DNA of 64,000 nt from an uncultured Pelagibacteraceae bacterium. Its GTDB lineage: Bacteria; Pseudomonadota; Alphaproteobacteria; Pelagibacterales; Pelagibacteraceae. Under the pieces are notes generated by a model that made no database searches, was not told the origin of the DNA, and was given only the letters and a program-made list of their open reading frames with translations. Made by a program: the position numbers and the translations under genes. Of the stretch, positions 37,069 to 45,241 are shown one piece after another (position 1 is the stretch's first letter; each line of letters opens with the position of its first letter). The stretch spans positions 1-64,000 of the forward strand of contig CACPHV010000005.1 in NCBI GenBank assembly GCA_902633985.1, in the 5' to 3' direction.

Positions 37069-37746
37069 TTATTGTTGAAAACTATACTTTTTCTCTAAAT
37101 ATTTAATTACATTATGGATGATAAAAGTCATGAACAGATAAATTCCACCAGCAACAATAAATACTTCAATTGGTTTAAAAGTAGTTGAAATTATATATTT
37201 TGCAACACCAGTTAAATCCATCAAGGTTACTGTGCTTGCTAATGAAGTGCCTTTCATCATCAATATGATTTCATTTCCGTATGCTGGAAGTGATTGTCGA
37301 ATAGCAATTGGAATTTGAATTTTATAAAAGATAATCTTATTTGATATACCTAAACTTTTTCCAGCCTCAATTATACCTGGTTTTATAGTTTGAAATGCTG
37401 ATCTTAAAATTTCAGAGGTATATGCACCTGTATTTAGAGTAAATGCTATTATTGCACACCAATAAGGTTCTTTTAAAATAACCCATAGAAATGTTGTTCT
37501 TAAATACTCAATCTGTCCTAATCCAAAGTAAATTATGAAAATCTGGACCAATAATGGTGTTCCTCTAAATATATATGAATAGCCATAAGCAAATTTGTTA
37601 ATAAATATATTTTTATTTAATCTTAAAATTGCAAAAAAAAGACCTAGGAATAACCCAAAAAATAATGATGCAAATAATAATTTTAAAGTAACTACAGTTG
37701 CTCCTAAAAGCTTAGGAAAACTAGTGATGATTAAATCTAAATCCAT
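37069..37746 (-). CDS. Polar amino-acid ABC transporter permease (second)
   Basis: A 225-residue permease of the HisM/ArtM type with about five helices. The permease signature GIIEAGKSLGISNKIIFYKI near residue 126 contains the EAA-type coupling loop, and RGTPLLVQIFIIYFGLGQ near 59 is typical for amino-acid importers. It overlaps the first permease by one base. No ATPase gene follows; the next gene is the PhyH oxygenase. Confidence 0.92.
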   Translation of the reverse strand: MDLDLIITSFPKLLGATVVTLKLLFASLFFGLFLGLFFAILRLNKNIFINKFAYGYSYIFRGTPLLVQIFIIYFGLGQIEYLRTTFLWVILKEPYWCAIIAFTLNTGAYTSEILRSAFQTIKPGIIEAGKSLGISNKIIFYKIQIPIAIRQSLPAYGNEIILMMKGTSLASTVTLMDLTGVAKYIISTTFKPIEVFIVAGGIYLFMTFIIHNVIKYLEKKYSFQQ

Positions 37747-38438
37747 TAATACCCCTTACTATACCTAACTTCTAGTTTGTTGATTAATTTCATACTCACA
37801 TAAGTAAGCAGCAGATATAAAACTGCTGCAAATGAATAGAAAAAAAGCGGATCTCTAGTTGATCCTGCTGCAATATAAGATTGTCTCATTATTTCAACCA
37901 ATCCTGTTACTGAAATAAGAGAAGTATCTTTTAAAGTTATTTGCCAAACATTGCTTAAATTTGGAATAGCTAGTCTTAACATCTGAGGAAGTATTATTTT
38001 ATAAAATTGCCCAAACTTATTTATTCCAAGAACCTTTGCAGCTTCAAATTGCCCTTTATCTATAGATTGTACGGCGCCTCTAAATACCTCTGTTGAATAT
38101 GCTCCAGAAATAATACCAATAGCCATTGAACCAGTTATAAAAGCGTTAATTTCTATGTATTCATAATAACCAAAAATAGAAGCTACATACATGATGGCTC
38201 CACTGCCCCCAAAAAAGAAAAGGTATATTACTAATAGTTCAGGTACTCCACGTATAACTGTGGTGTAAAAATTACCAACTAAATTTAAAGTTTTGTATTT
38301 TGAAAGTTTTAAAGGAGTAAAGATTAATGCAAAAAAGAAGCCAACCAACATTGCTGTTATTGATACAGCTATTGTCATTAAGGTTGCGTAAAATAACTCG
38401 TCACCCCAACCTGTTTTACCAAATGCGAGAAGTTCCAT
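37746..38438 (-). CDS. Polar amino-acid ABC transporter permease (first)
   Basis: A 230-residue permease of the HisQ/ArtQ type with the conserved RGVPELLVIYLFFFGG near residue 65 and the coupling loop GQFEAAKVLGINKFGQFYKI near 130. It follows the binding-protein gene across 44 bases that contain an 11-base-pair perfect inverted repeat, and overlaps the second permease by one base. The matching ATP-binding subunit must be encoded elsewhere. Confidence 0.93.
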   Translation of the reverse strand: MELLAFGKTGWGDELFYATLMTIAVSITAMLVGFFFALIFTPLKLSKYKTLNLVGNFYTTVIRGVPELLVIYLFFFGGSGAIMYVASIFGYYEYIEINAFITGSMAIGIISGAYSTEVFRGAVQSIDKGQFEAAKVLGINKFGQFYKIILPQMLRLAIPNLSNVWQITLKDTSLISVTGLVEIMRQSYIAAGSTRDPLFFYSFAAVLYLLLTYVSMKLINKLEVRYSKGY

Positions 38439-38444
38439 ATAGAT

Positions 38445-38469
38445 TGGCGACTATATATTATAGTCGCCA
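38445..38469 (-). repeat. Perfect inverted repeat between binding-protein and permease genes
   Basis: TGGCGACTATA (38445-38455) and TATAGTCGCCA (38459-38469) form an 11-base-pair stem with a three-base loop in the 44-base gap. There is no long U tract on the minus strand, so it looks more like a partial terminator or a 3'-end stabiliser for the binding-protein mRNA. Confidence 0.7.
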
Positions 38470-38482
38470 GATCTGAAATGAA

Positions 38483-39334
38483 TTACATAGAAGCGTCGAA
38501 ACCAAAGTGCTTAATAGCAAGTTTGCTAATAATTCCTTGTTTTCTAGCTTTATCAATTGCTTTGTTGAAGTCCTTTAAGATTTTAGCATCTCTTTTTCCA
38601 ATAGCACTATCGCTAGCTTGTCTGATACCAACACCTACACCATTACCAAATGCACCACCTGAAAAAGTTGGTCCAACTAATACAACTGGTTTGCCTGATT
38701 TATCTGCATAATCTGTAAATGCTACTGCTGCAGCTAAAGCAACATCACATCTTCCAGAAGTTAGATCAAGATTAACTTCATCTTGAGTTTTATAAGTTCT
38801 AACATTTACACTTCCTACATCACCAGACTCTAAAAAGTTTTGGTGAATTGTTCCTGTTTGAGTACAAACAGTTTTACCAGCAAGTGCTCCTGTTAATGTT
38901 TTAAGAGCTTTTTTAACATCAGATCCACCCAATGATAAATTAATACCTTCTGGTGTATCCATGCCCTCTAGACTTGAACCTTTCATTACTGCTAGAGAAG
39001 CTACTTCATCAGCATAACCTTGTGAAAAAGTAATTGTTTTTTGTCTTTCAGCAGTAATTGACATTCCAGCCATTATTGCATCAAACTTTCTCATTACTAG
39101 AGCTGGTATCATGCCGTCCCAGTCTTGTTCAACAATTGTACACTCATACTTCATAATTGTACAAAGTTCTTGAGCAAGCTCGACTTCAAAACCTATTAGA
39201 TTACCTGATGCATCTTTTGAATTCCATGGAGGGTAAGCGCCTTCGGTTCCAATTTTTATTTTTTCAGCAGAAACATTTCCAATGATAAATAAAGAAGCAA
39301 GAACTGTTAAAATAGTTTTTTTGAATATATTCAT
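38483..39334 (-). CDS. Amino-acid ABC transporter substrate-binding protein
   Basis: A 283-residue periplasmic protein with a signal peptide (about residues 1-23, ending NVSAEK). IKIGTEGAYPPWNSKDASG followed by LIGFEVELAQELC is the SBP family-3 signature, closest in feel to Lys/Arg/Ornithine (HisJ/ArgT/ArtJ) receptors. DWDGMIPALVMRKFDAIMAG near residue 96 carries the ligand-binding region. An AAGGAG site precedes ATG at 39334. The position directly behind the spermidine-type enzyme suggests arginine, ornithine or a polyamine precursor as ligand, but this is inference. Confidence 0.92.
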   Translation of the reverse strand: MNIFKKTILTVLASLFIIGNVSAEKIKIGTEGAYPPWNSKDASGNLIGFEVELAQELCTIMKYECTIVEQDWDGMIPALVMRKFDAIMAGMSITAERQKTITFSQGYADEVASLAVMKGSSLEGMDTPEGINLSLGGSDVKKALKTLTGALAGKTVCTQTGTIHQNFLESGDVGSVNVRTYKTQDEVNLDLTSGRCDVALAAAVAFTDYADKSGKPVVLVGPTFSGGAFGNGVGVGIRQASDSAIGKRDAKILKDFNKAIDKARKQGIISKLAIKHFGFDASM

Positions 39335-39393
39335 TATTTTCTCCTTTAATAAGGAATAATTATTTCACAGTTTTAAAAAAGAAAAAAGAAAAA

Positions 39394-40434
39394 TTAATGA
39401 TTTATTGAAGAAGAAAAATTCCAAGAGCAATCAAAACTAGGTATATAAACTCTTGATAATTTTGCATTTCCAAAGTTTTGATTAAAAACATTTAACCAAT
39501 TTTCAACCTGCTGTGGTTTTTTATCCTGACTTCCTACTTGAGCCGTAATAACTCCCTTTGGTTTTAACATTCTGACTAACGAGTCCATATTTTTTGCAGC
39601 TAAATCTATACAAAATTGATCATCATTTAGATCTACAAATATATGATCGTAAGTATCATCACTTACTGATTTAATACTTTCAAAAGCATCACCCCAAACA
39701 CATTTTACAGAATTTTTTTCAGTTGCTTTTTTTCCAATATCTCCAAGATGTTTATTACAAACATCGACTACTTCAGGGTCTAGCTCGTACCAATCGATAA
39801 AGTTAAAATTTTTTGAAATACATTCTCTTGCAACTCCACCGTCTCCTCCACCAATAATTGCCGCTCTTTCATTATCTTTATTTAAATCTAAACCAGAACC
39901 TACAAAGGTTGAGCTATATAAATGCTCATCAGTTGATGCGACTTGTATTTCACCATCAATAAATAAAGATTTACCAAATTGTTCTAGATCTAAAATTTCT
40001 ATATGTTGACCAACTTTAGATTTAAAATCTTCTAAAACATCATTAACTACATATGATTTTTGTAAGCCTGGTGAACTGTATATGTCACGATAAAGAGACT
40101 TGGTATCTCTATTAAATTCTTTTTTAACTATTCTTTTGTGTTCAAATTCTTTTTTTACAATATCAATTGCAACTGATGGGCTTACTTTACCACAAGTGAA
40201 GAAATCAAAGCTTATAATACCTTTTTCTGGAAATGTATGAAAACTTATATGGCTTTCAGCCAATAATGCTAAAATTGTAAAACCTTGTGGTTCAAATTTA
40301 TATTTTGAAATATTTAAAATTGTTACTTTTGCAGCTTTTGCAATATCACGAATTACTTTTTCAAATACAGATGGATCATACTCTTTAGTTGTTCCAATGA
40401 TGTCTAGAGTGATATGCTCCCCAACTTTATTCAT
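39394..40434 (-). CDS. Fused pyruvoyl decarboxylase (SpeD) and aminopropyltransferase (SpeE)
   Basis: A 346-residue two-domain protein. Residues 1 to about 115 are a class Ib AdoMet decarboxylase: LLAESHISFHTFPEKG holds the self-cleaving Ser61 that becomes the pyruvoyl group and His66, and DFFTCGK holds Cys81. Residues about 116-346 are a spermidine-synthase-like domain with the AdoMet loop GGGDGGVARE at 195 and YELDPEVVDVC near 216. The usual DxxDPxGPA-type segment is altered to DLNDDQF at 268. Both activities in one chain would couple decarboxylated AdoMet to putrescine. It begins four bases after the aldolase gene in the mtnP-mtnA operon. Confidence 0.88.
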   Translation of the reverse strand: MNKVGEHITLDIIGTTKEYDPSVFEKVIRDIAKAAKVTILNISKYKFEPQGFTILALLAESHISFHTFPEKGIISFDFFTCGKVSPSVAIDIVKKEFEHKRIVKKEFNRDTKSLYRDIYSSPGLQKSYVVNDVLEDFKSKVGQHIEILDLEQFGKSLFIDGEIQVASTDEHLYSSTFVGSGLDLNKDNERAAIIGGGDGGVARECISKNFNFIDWYELDPEVVDVCNKHLGDIGKKATEKNSVKCVWGDAFESIKSVSDDTYDHIFVDLNDDQFCIDLAAKNMDSLVRMLKPKGVITAQVGSQDKKPQQVENWLNVFNQNFGNAKLSRVYIPSFDCSWNFSSSINH

Positions 40435-40438
40435 ATAA

Positions 40439-41104
40439 CTAACTGCTTTTATAATTTTTAACTTTTTCCAAGATTTTTTTCATTTCTGCTAAAGAAAGTT
40501 TCTTGGGCTCACCCATCTTTAAAGCAATAATATATTGATGGCAAATATTTTCTACCTCTTGAGCAAGCTCGAAAGCTTTAGATAAATTTTCTCCAAATGC
40601 AACCTGTCCATGGTTTGCCATAAGACATGCCTTTCTATCTTTTAAGGCTTTAATCATATTCATCGAAAGTTCATGGGTACCAAAAGTTGCATATTCAGAG
40701 CATCTTATGTCTTCACCACCCGCAAGAGCAATCATGTAATGAAATGGTGGAATAGATTTTCCATGAGTAGATACTGCTGTAGCATGAGGTGAATGGGCAT
40801 GGACTATTGCTTTTGCCTCCCACTTGTTTTTATAAATATCTTGGTGAAAACGCCATTCTGATGATGGATTTTTTCCAGAATTAAACCAAGATAAGAAGTC
40901 TTTTTCCTCGGTTAAAGATAAAAAAACAATATCTTCTGGTTTTAAAGATTCATACTTCTTTCCAGATGGAGTTATAAAAAAACCCTCAATACCATCCTCA
41001 ATTCCTCTAACAGAAATATTTCCTGACCTTAAAGGAGATAAATTAGTTGTATTCAGTTTAATTGAATACTCAATTACCTCTTCTCTTTCTTTTAAATTTT
41101 TCAT
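40439..41104 (-). CDS. Class II aldolase of the FucA/Ald2 type, probable 5-methylthioribulose-1-phosphate aldolase
   Basis: A 221-residue zinc aldolase closely following E. coli L-fuculose-1-phosphate aldolase: NPSSEWRFH with Glu83, IVHAHSPH with His102 and His104, IPPFHYMIALAGG, YATFGTHELS, and the last ligand His165 in ANHGQ. It overlaps mtnA by four bases, so its substrate is very likely the MtnA product 5-methylthioribulose 1-phosphate, as for Ald2 of the dihydroxyacetone-phosphate shunt. The products would be DHAP and methylthioacetaldehyde. The alternative is MtnB dehydratase, which the strong FucA similarity makes less likely. Confidence 0.8.
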   Translation of the reverse strand: MKNLKEREEVIEYSIKLNTTNLSPLRSGNISVRGIEDGIEGFFITPSGKKYESLKPEDIVFLSLTEEKDFLSWFNSGKNPSSEWRFHQDIYKNKWEAKAIVHAHSPHATAVSTHGKSIPPFHYMIALAGGEDIRCSEYATFGTHELSMNMIKALKDRKACLMANHGQVAFGENLSKAFELAQEVENICHQYIIALKMGEPKKLSLAEMKKILEKVKNYKSS

Positions 41105-42171
41105 TTAAATAATTTGCTTAACCCATCAAAAGAGGCTTTAGTAATACCTCTTTCAGTAATTAATCCTGTCACATATTTTGCAGGTGTAACATCAAAAGCT
41201 AAATTCATAGCTTTACTTTTAGATGGATATATCAAAACTTTTTTAATTTCATTATTCTCATCTATCCCTTCAACATGAGATAATTCCTCTGAATTTCTTT
41301 CTTCAATAGGAATATCTTTTGCATCTTTAATGTCCCAATCAATTGTTGAGCTTGGAAGAGCCACATAAAAAGGAACGTTATTATCATGAGCAGCTAATGC
41401 TTTAAGATAAGTTCCAATTTTATTACAAACGTCTCCATTGGATAAAGTCCTATCAGTACCTACAATACACATATCAACTTCACCCCTCTGCATTAAAATA
41501 CCCCCTGTATTATCAGCAATAATTGTGTTTGGAATTTCCTCTTCGTTTAATTCGTATGATGTTAAGTTTGCACCTTGATTTCTTGGTCTTGTTTCATCTA
41601 CCCATACATGAACTGGTATTCCTTTTTTATGAGCATGGTAAATAGGTGATGTTGCTGTGCCCCAATTAATAGTTGCTAACCAACCTGCATTACAATGTGT
41701 TAATATGTTTACTGTATCTTTCTTTTTATTATAAATTTCTTCAATTATTTTTAATCCATTAATACCAATATTTTCACAAAACTTTTCATCCTCATCACAT
41801 ATTTCTTTTGCTTCATTTAAAGCAATATTTAATAGTTGATCACTATTAATTTCTGTTAATTTTTTTATCATTCGGTCTACAGCCCACTTTAAATTAATAG
41901 CAGTAGGTCTTGATTGAATTAATTCTTTCGCGCTTTTTTTTATAAATTCTGGATCATTATTTTCTTGAACTGCCAAAGCTAGGCCATAAGCAGCTGTACC
42001 ACCAATTAGAGGTGCGCCTCTTACCTCCATTATTTTAATTGCATTTATTGCATCATTTACGGTTTTAAGTTCTTTAATTAAAAATTGGTGAGGAAGTTTT
42101 GTTTGATCAATAATCTTAACAACATTATTTTCAAACCAGATAGTTCGGTACTCTTTTCCCTCTATTCTCAT
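41101..42171 (-). CDS. mtnA: 5-methylthioribose-1-phosphate isomerase
   Basis: Isomerises methylthioribose 1-phosphate to methylthioribulose 1-phosphate. The 356-residue protein is related to eIF2B subunits: MEVRGAPLIGGTAAYGLAL near residue 48, the catalytic Cys in ILTHCNAGWLAT near 158, ETRPRNQGANLTSYEL near 192 and catalytic Asp in VGTDRTLSNGDVCNKIGTY near 237. Four-base overlaps join it to mtnP upstream and the aldolase downstream. Confidence 0.95.
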   Translation of the reverse strand: MRIEGKEYRTIWFENNVVKIIDQTKLPHQFLIKELKTVNDAINAIKIMEVRGAPLIGGTAAYGLALAVQENNDPEFIKKSAKELIQSRPTAINLKWAVDRMIKKLTEINSDQLLNIALNEAKEICDEDEKFCENIGINGLKIIEEIYNKKKDTVNILTHCNAGWLATINWGTATSPIYHAHKKGIPVHVWVDETRPRNQGANLTSYELNEEEIPNTIIADNTGGILMQRGEVDMCIVGTDRTLSNGDVCNKIGTYLKALAAHDNNVPFYVALPSSTIDWDIKDAKDIPIEERNSEELSHVEGIDENNEIKKVLIYPSKSKAMNLAFDVTPAKYVTGLITERGITKASFDGLSKLFK

Positions 42172-43040
42172 TTATTTAAAACTCTACCAGCCACATTTTT
42201 TAATTTCTCTATAGTCTTTTTTGTTCTTTTTTCTGGAGCAGTAATAATTGCTACATCTAAACAATTATTTGTGGGATCATTTGGATCAACATAACTCTCA
42301 AAATTATCAATCAAATTTTTAATCATAATTTTTGCTTTTTCTGCGTTTCCTAATAGAACTTTAATAACTTGCTGAACATCAACATTTTCATGATCTGGAT
42401 GCCAACAATCAAAATCTGTAACCATAGAGACAGATGCATATCTAATTTCTGCTTCTCTTGCTAATTTTGCCTCAGGCATATTTGTCATTCCAATTACATC
42501 TGCTTTCCAAGATCTATATAAATTTGACTCTGCTAATGTAGAAAATTGAGGTCCTTCCATAACAACATAAGTTCCATTTCTTTGATAGTCTATATTTGAT
42601 TTTTTAATTGCCTCTTCGCATGCATTCATTAAACCATTTGAAGTTGGATGAGCCATTGATACATGGGCTACTATTTCATCGTCAAAAAAAGTTTTATTTC
42701 TTGCAAAAGTCCTATCTATAAATTGATCTACAATTACAAATTTTCCAGGAGGTAAAGTTTCTTTAAGAGAACCAACAGCTGACACGGAAACAATATCTGT
42801 TACCCCTAACTGTTTAAGTGCATCTATATTTGCTCTAAAATTTATATTTGAAGGGGAAACAAAATGCCCTCTTCCATGTCTTGGTAAAAAATAAACTTCC
42901 TTACTATTATATTTAGTTTTTAAAATCTGATCAGAGGGTTTGCCCCAGGGCGTTTGTAAATCAAGTAATTCTCTTTCTTTGAATTCTTCAACATCATAAA
43001 GACCACTACCACCAATTATTGCCAATTTATTTGTTGTCAT
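42168..43040 (-). CDS. mtnP: S-methyl-5'-thioadenosine phosphorylase
   Basis: Phosphorolyses methylthioadenosine to adenine and methylthioribose 1-phosphate. The 290-residue nucleoside phosphorylase has the phosphate-binding IIGGSGLYD at residue 8, FLPRHGRGHFVSPS near 52, VVMEGPQFSTLAES near 159 and IGMTNMPEAKLAREAEI near 180, the MTAP-specific pattern with TDFDCW later. It is the first gene of the MTA/polyamine operon, divergent from apt over 41 bases; apt can reuse the adenine it releases. Confidence 0.96.
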   Translation of the reverse strand: MTTNKLAIIGGSGLYDVEEFKERELLDLQTPWGKPSDQILKTKYNSKEVYFLPRHGRGHFVSPSNINFRANIDALKQLGVTDIVSVSAVGSLKETLPPGKFVIVDQFIDRTFARNKTFFDDEIVAHVSMAHPTSNGLMNACEEAIKKSNIDYQRNGTYVVMEGPQFSTLAESNLYRSWKADVIGMTNMPEAKLAREAEIRYASVSMVTDFDCWHPDHENVDVQQVIKVLLGNAEKAKIMIKNLIDNFESYVDPNDPTNNCLDVAIITAPEKRTKKTIEKLKNVAGRVLNK

Positions 43041-43081
43041 ACTAAAAAAATTATTTATTTATACTTTTATATTTAACTATT

Positions 43082-43609
43082 ATGAATTTAAAAGATTATA
43101 TTAGATCTATTCCTGATTATCCAAAAAAAGGCATTTTATTTAGAGATATAACTACCTTAATCAAAGATGAGAATGCATTCGCAGAGACAATTAATCAAAT
43201 TATTGAAAGATCAAAAAAGTATAATTTTACAAAAATAGCAGCAATTGAAGCTAGAGGTTTTGTATTTGCTTCAGCTGTTTCGTTTGTTCTTAAAAAACCG
43301 TTTATTATGCTTAGAAAAAAAAATAAGTTACCAGCAGATGTTCACTCGATTGATTTTGAGCTTGAATATGGAACCGCAACGATTGAAGTTCATAAAGACT
43401 CTATAAATGAAAAAGATGAAGTTCTAATTATAGACGATTTAATTGCAACCGGAGGTACAGCTGAAGCAGCAGCAAAATTAGTCGAGATGTCAAAAGGTAG
43501 GGTTGCTGCATTTATATTTGTAATAAACCTTTTTGATCTAGGTGGATCAGATAATCTAGTAAAAAGTAATTATAAAGTTGAGAATTTAATTGAATTTCCA
43601 GGGCATTAG
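43082..43609 (+). CDS. apt: Adenine phosphoribosyltransferase
   Basis: Salvages adenine to AMP. The 175-residue protein has the Apt signature: IPDYPKKGILFRDITTL at the start, EARGFVFASAV near residue 58, LRKKNKLP near 78 and the PRPP-binding VLIIDDLIATGGTAEAA near 118. It is divergent from mtnP, whose reaction makes adenine, so the two should be used together. Confidence 0.96.
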   Translation: MNLKDYIRSIPDYPKKGILFRDITTLIKDENAFAETINQIIERSKKYNFTKIAAIEARGFVFASAVSFVLKKPFIMLRKKNKLPADVHSIDFELEYGTATIEVHKDSINEKDEVLIIDDLIATGGTAEAAAKLVEMSKGRVAAFIFVINLFDLGGSDNLVKSNYKVENLIEFPGH

Positions 43610-43622
43610 AAAGTAAAAAAAC

Positions 43623-43631
43623 TTATCCACA
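43623..43631 (+). promoter_or_regulatory. Single consensus DnaA box
   Basis: TTATCCACA is an exact match to the high-affinity DnaA box. It stands alone in the 71-base gap between apt and guaC, so it does not mark an origin. It may titrate DnaA or tune guaC, or be chance. Confidence 0.35.
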
Positions 43632-43680
43632 GGCTATATAATGTTTGAAATAAATTATTATGATTATAACTTAATTATCA

Positions 43681-44715
43681 ATGAGAATTGAAGAAGAGCT
43701 TAAGTTAGATTATTCAGACGTACTTTTTAGACCTAAAAGAAGTACCTTAAAAAGCCGAAAAGACGTAAATCTTTTAAGAACATACAGATTCAAATACAGT
43801 AAAAATGAATGGTCGGGTATTCCAATAATGGCAGCAAATATGGATGGTGTTGGAGAGCTAAGAGTTGCTGAAAAATTAAATGAATATGGAATGATCACAT
43901 CATTAACCAAACAACATGACGTCAAAAAAATTAAACAAAATAAAAATATAAAAAAAATATATCCTAATATCGCACTTAGTGTTGGCATAAAAAAAGAAGA
44001 TTTTCAAAATTTAGATAAAGTTTTAAAAGAATTTAGTTTTTTTAAGTTTATTTGTATTGATGTTGCAAATGGATACACAGAGCATTTCACCAATTTTATT
44101 AAATCTGTAAGGGATAAATACCCAACTAAAACAATAATTGCTGGTAACGTAGTAACAGCTGATATGACTCAAGAATTAGTTTTAAGCGGAGCAGATATTG
44201 TTAAAATTGGAATTGGTCCTGGAAGTGTTTGTACAACAAGAATTCAAACTGGTGTCGGTTACCCTCAATTAAGTGCTGTAATAGAATGTGCTGACGCAGC
44301 ACATGGTCTCGGGGCGCATGTAATAGCAGATGGTGGATGCACATGCCCTGGTGATGTTGCCAAAGGTTTTGGAGGTGGTGCTGATTTCGTAATGCTTGGA
44401 GGCATGCTTGCCGGACATGACGAAGGGAACGGTAAAATTGTTAAAGTTAATGGAGAAAAATATATAGAATTCTATGGATCTAGTTCTGAAGTTGCTAATA
44501 AAAAACACTATGGTGGATTATCAGATTATCGAAGTAGTGAAGGGAGAAAAGTAAGAGTAAAATACAGAGGTAAAATTAACGATACAATTTTAAATATTCT
44601 TGGTGGTTTAAGGAGTAGCTGTACTTATGTTGGAGCACCCTCACTTAAACAATTAAGTAAATGTACAACATTTGTTAGAGTATCAAGTCAGTTTAATGAT
44701 AGTTTAATTAAATAA
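43681..44715 (+). CDS. guaC: GMP reductase
   Basis: Reduces GMP to IMP with NADPH. The 344-residue IMPDH/GMPR barrel has KLDYSDVLFRPKRSTL near residue 8, the catalytic loop IGIGPGSVCTTRIQTGVGYP near 176 with its Cys, and ADGGCTCPGDVAKGFGGGAD near 216. There is no CBS domain pair. The GCTCPGD segment and CTTR loop favour GMP reductase over IMP dehydrogenase. It belongs with the surrounding purine-salvage genes. Confidence 0.93.
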   Translation: MRIEEELKLDYSDVLFRPKRSTLKSRKDVNLLRTYRFKYSKNEWSGIPIMAANMDGVGELRVAEKLNEYGMITSLTKQHDVKKIKQNKNIKKIYPNIALSVGIKKEDFQNLDKVLKEFSFFKFICIDVANGYTEHFTNFIKSVRDKYPTKTIIAGNVVTADMTQELVLSGADIVKIGIGPGSVCTTRIQTGVGYPQLSAVIECADAAHGLGAHVIADGGCTCPGDVAKGFGGGADFVMLGGMLAGHDEGNGKIVKVNGEKYIEFYGSSSEVANKKHYGGLSDYRSSEGRKVRVKYRGKINDTILNILGGLRSSCTYVGAPSLKQLSKCTTFVRVSSQFNDSLIK

Positions 44716-44719
44716 TTAA

Positions 44720-45235
44720 TTATTTAAACTTAAAATCTTTTATATTTGTAGTTTCATATTTCTCAAAAGGCATATGTATCCATGGAGAGTCTTTTAAGTA
44801 ATCTACAGAATAATTAGGTTTAAATTTCGAAGTTGATTTATGCCATATAACTGCGGTTTTAATTTTTTCCTCAAAATAAAATCCATAAAAATGCTCTAAC
44901 CATTTAATACTTTTTATTAAAGTTTTCCCTGAGTCTGCTAAATCATCAACTAATAAAACATGAGAACCTAAATTTGGAGTGGTTTTTGCCAAATCTCTTG
45001 AAAAAGTAAACTGTCCTTGTTGGTTTTTAATATCATCACTATCACCATGATATGATTCAACAGATAAAATAGCTAAAGGGACATTGAAAAGTCTACTAAA
45101 AATATCTCCTACTCTTAATCCACCTTTTGCAATACAAATAATTTGATTAAATTGTAAATTACTATCATGAATTTTTTTAGCTAATTGCTCTATTTTGTTA
45201 TGGTAATCATCCCAAGTTATATAAATATCTTTCAT
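44720..45235 (-). CDS. Phosphoribosyltransferase (xanthine/guanine type)
   Basis: A 171-residue type I phosphoribosyltransferase with the PRPP loop VLLVDDLADSGKTLIKSI near residue 93 and IICIAKGGLRVGDIFSRLF near 33, like Gpt and related purine PRTases. WIHMPFEKYE near the C-terminus covers the base-binding hood. Base preference (xanthine, guanine or hypoxanthine) is not certain. It converges on guaC with a four-base gap. Confidence 0.85.
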   Translation of the reverse strand: MKDIYITWDDYHNKIEQLAKKIHDSNLQFNQIICIAKGGLRVGDIFSRLFNVPLAILSVESYHGDSDDIKNQQGQFTFSRDLAKTTPNLGSHVLLVDDLADSGKTLIKSIKWLEHFYGFYFEEKIKTAVIWHKSTSKFKPNYSVDYLKDSPWIHMPFEKYETTNIKDFKFK

Positions 45236-45241
45236 AATTCA

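Noticed and set aside
43620-43680. Replication origin suggested by a DnaA box
   Set aside because: Only one box is present, with no cluster, no DUE-like array beyond general A+T richness, and no dnaA, dnaN or gidA nearby.
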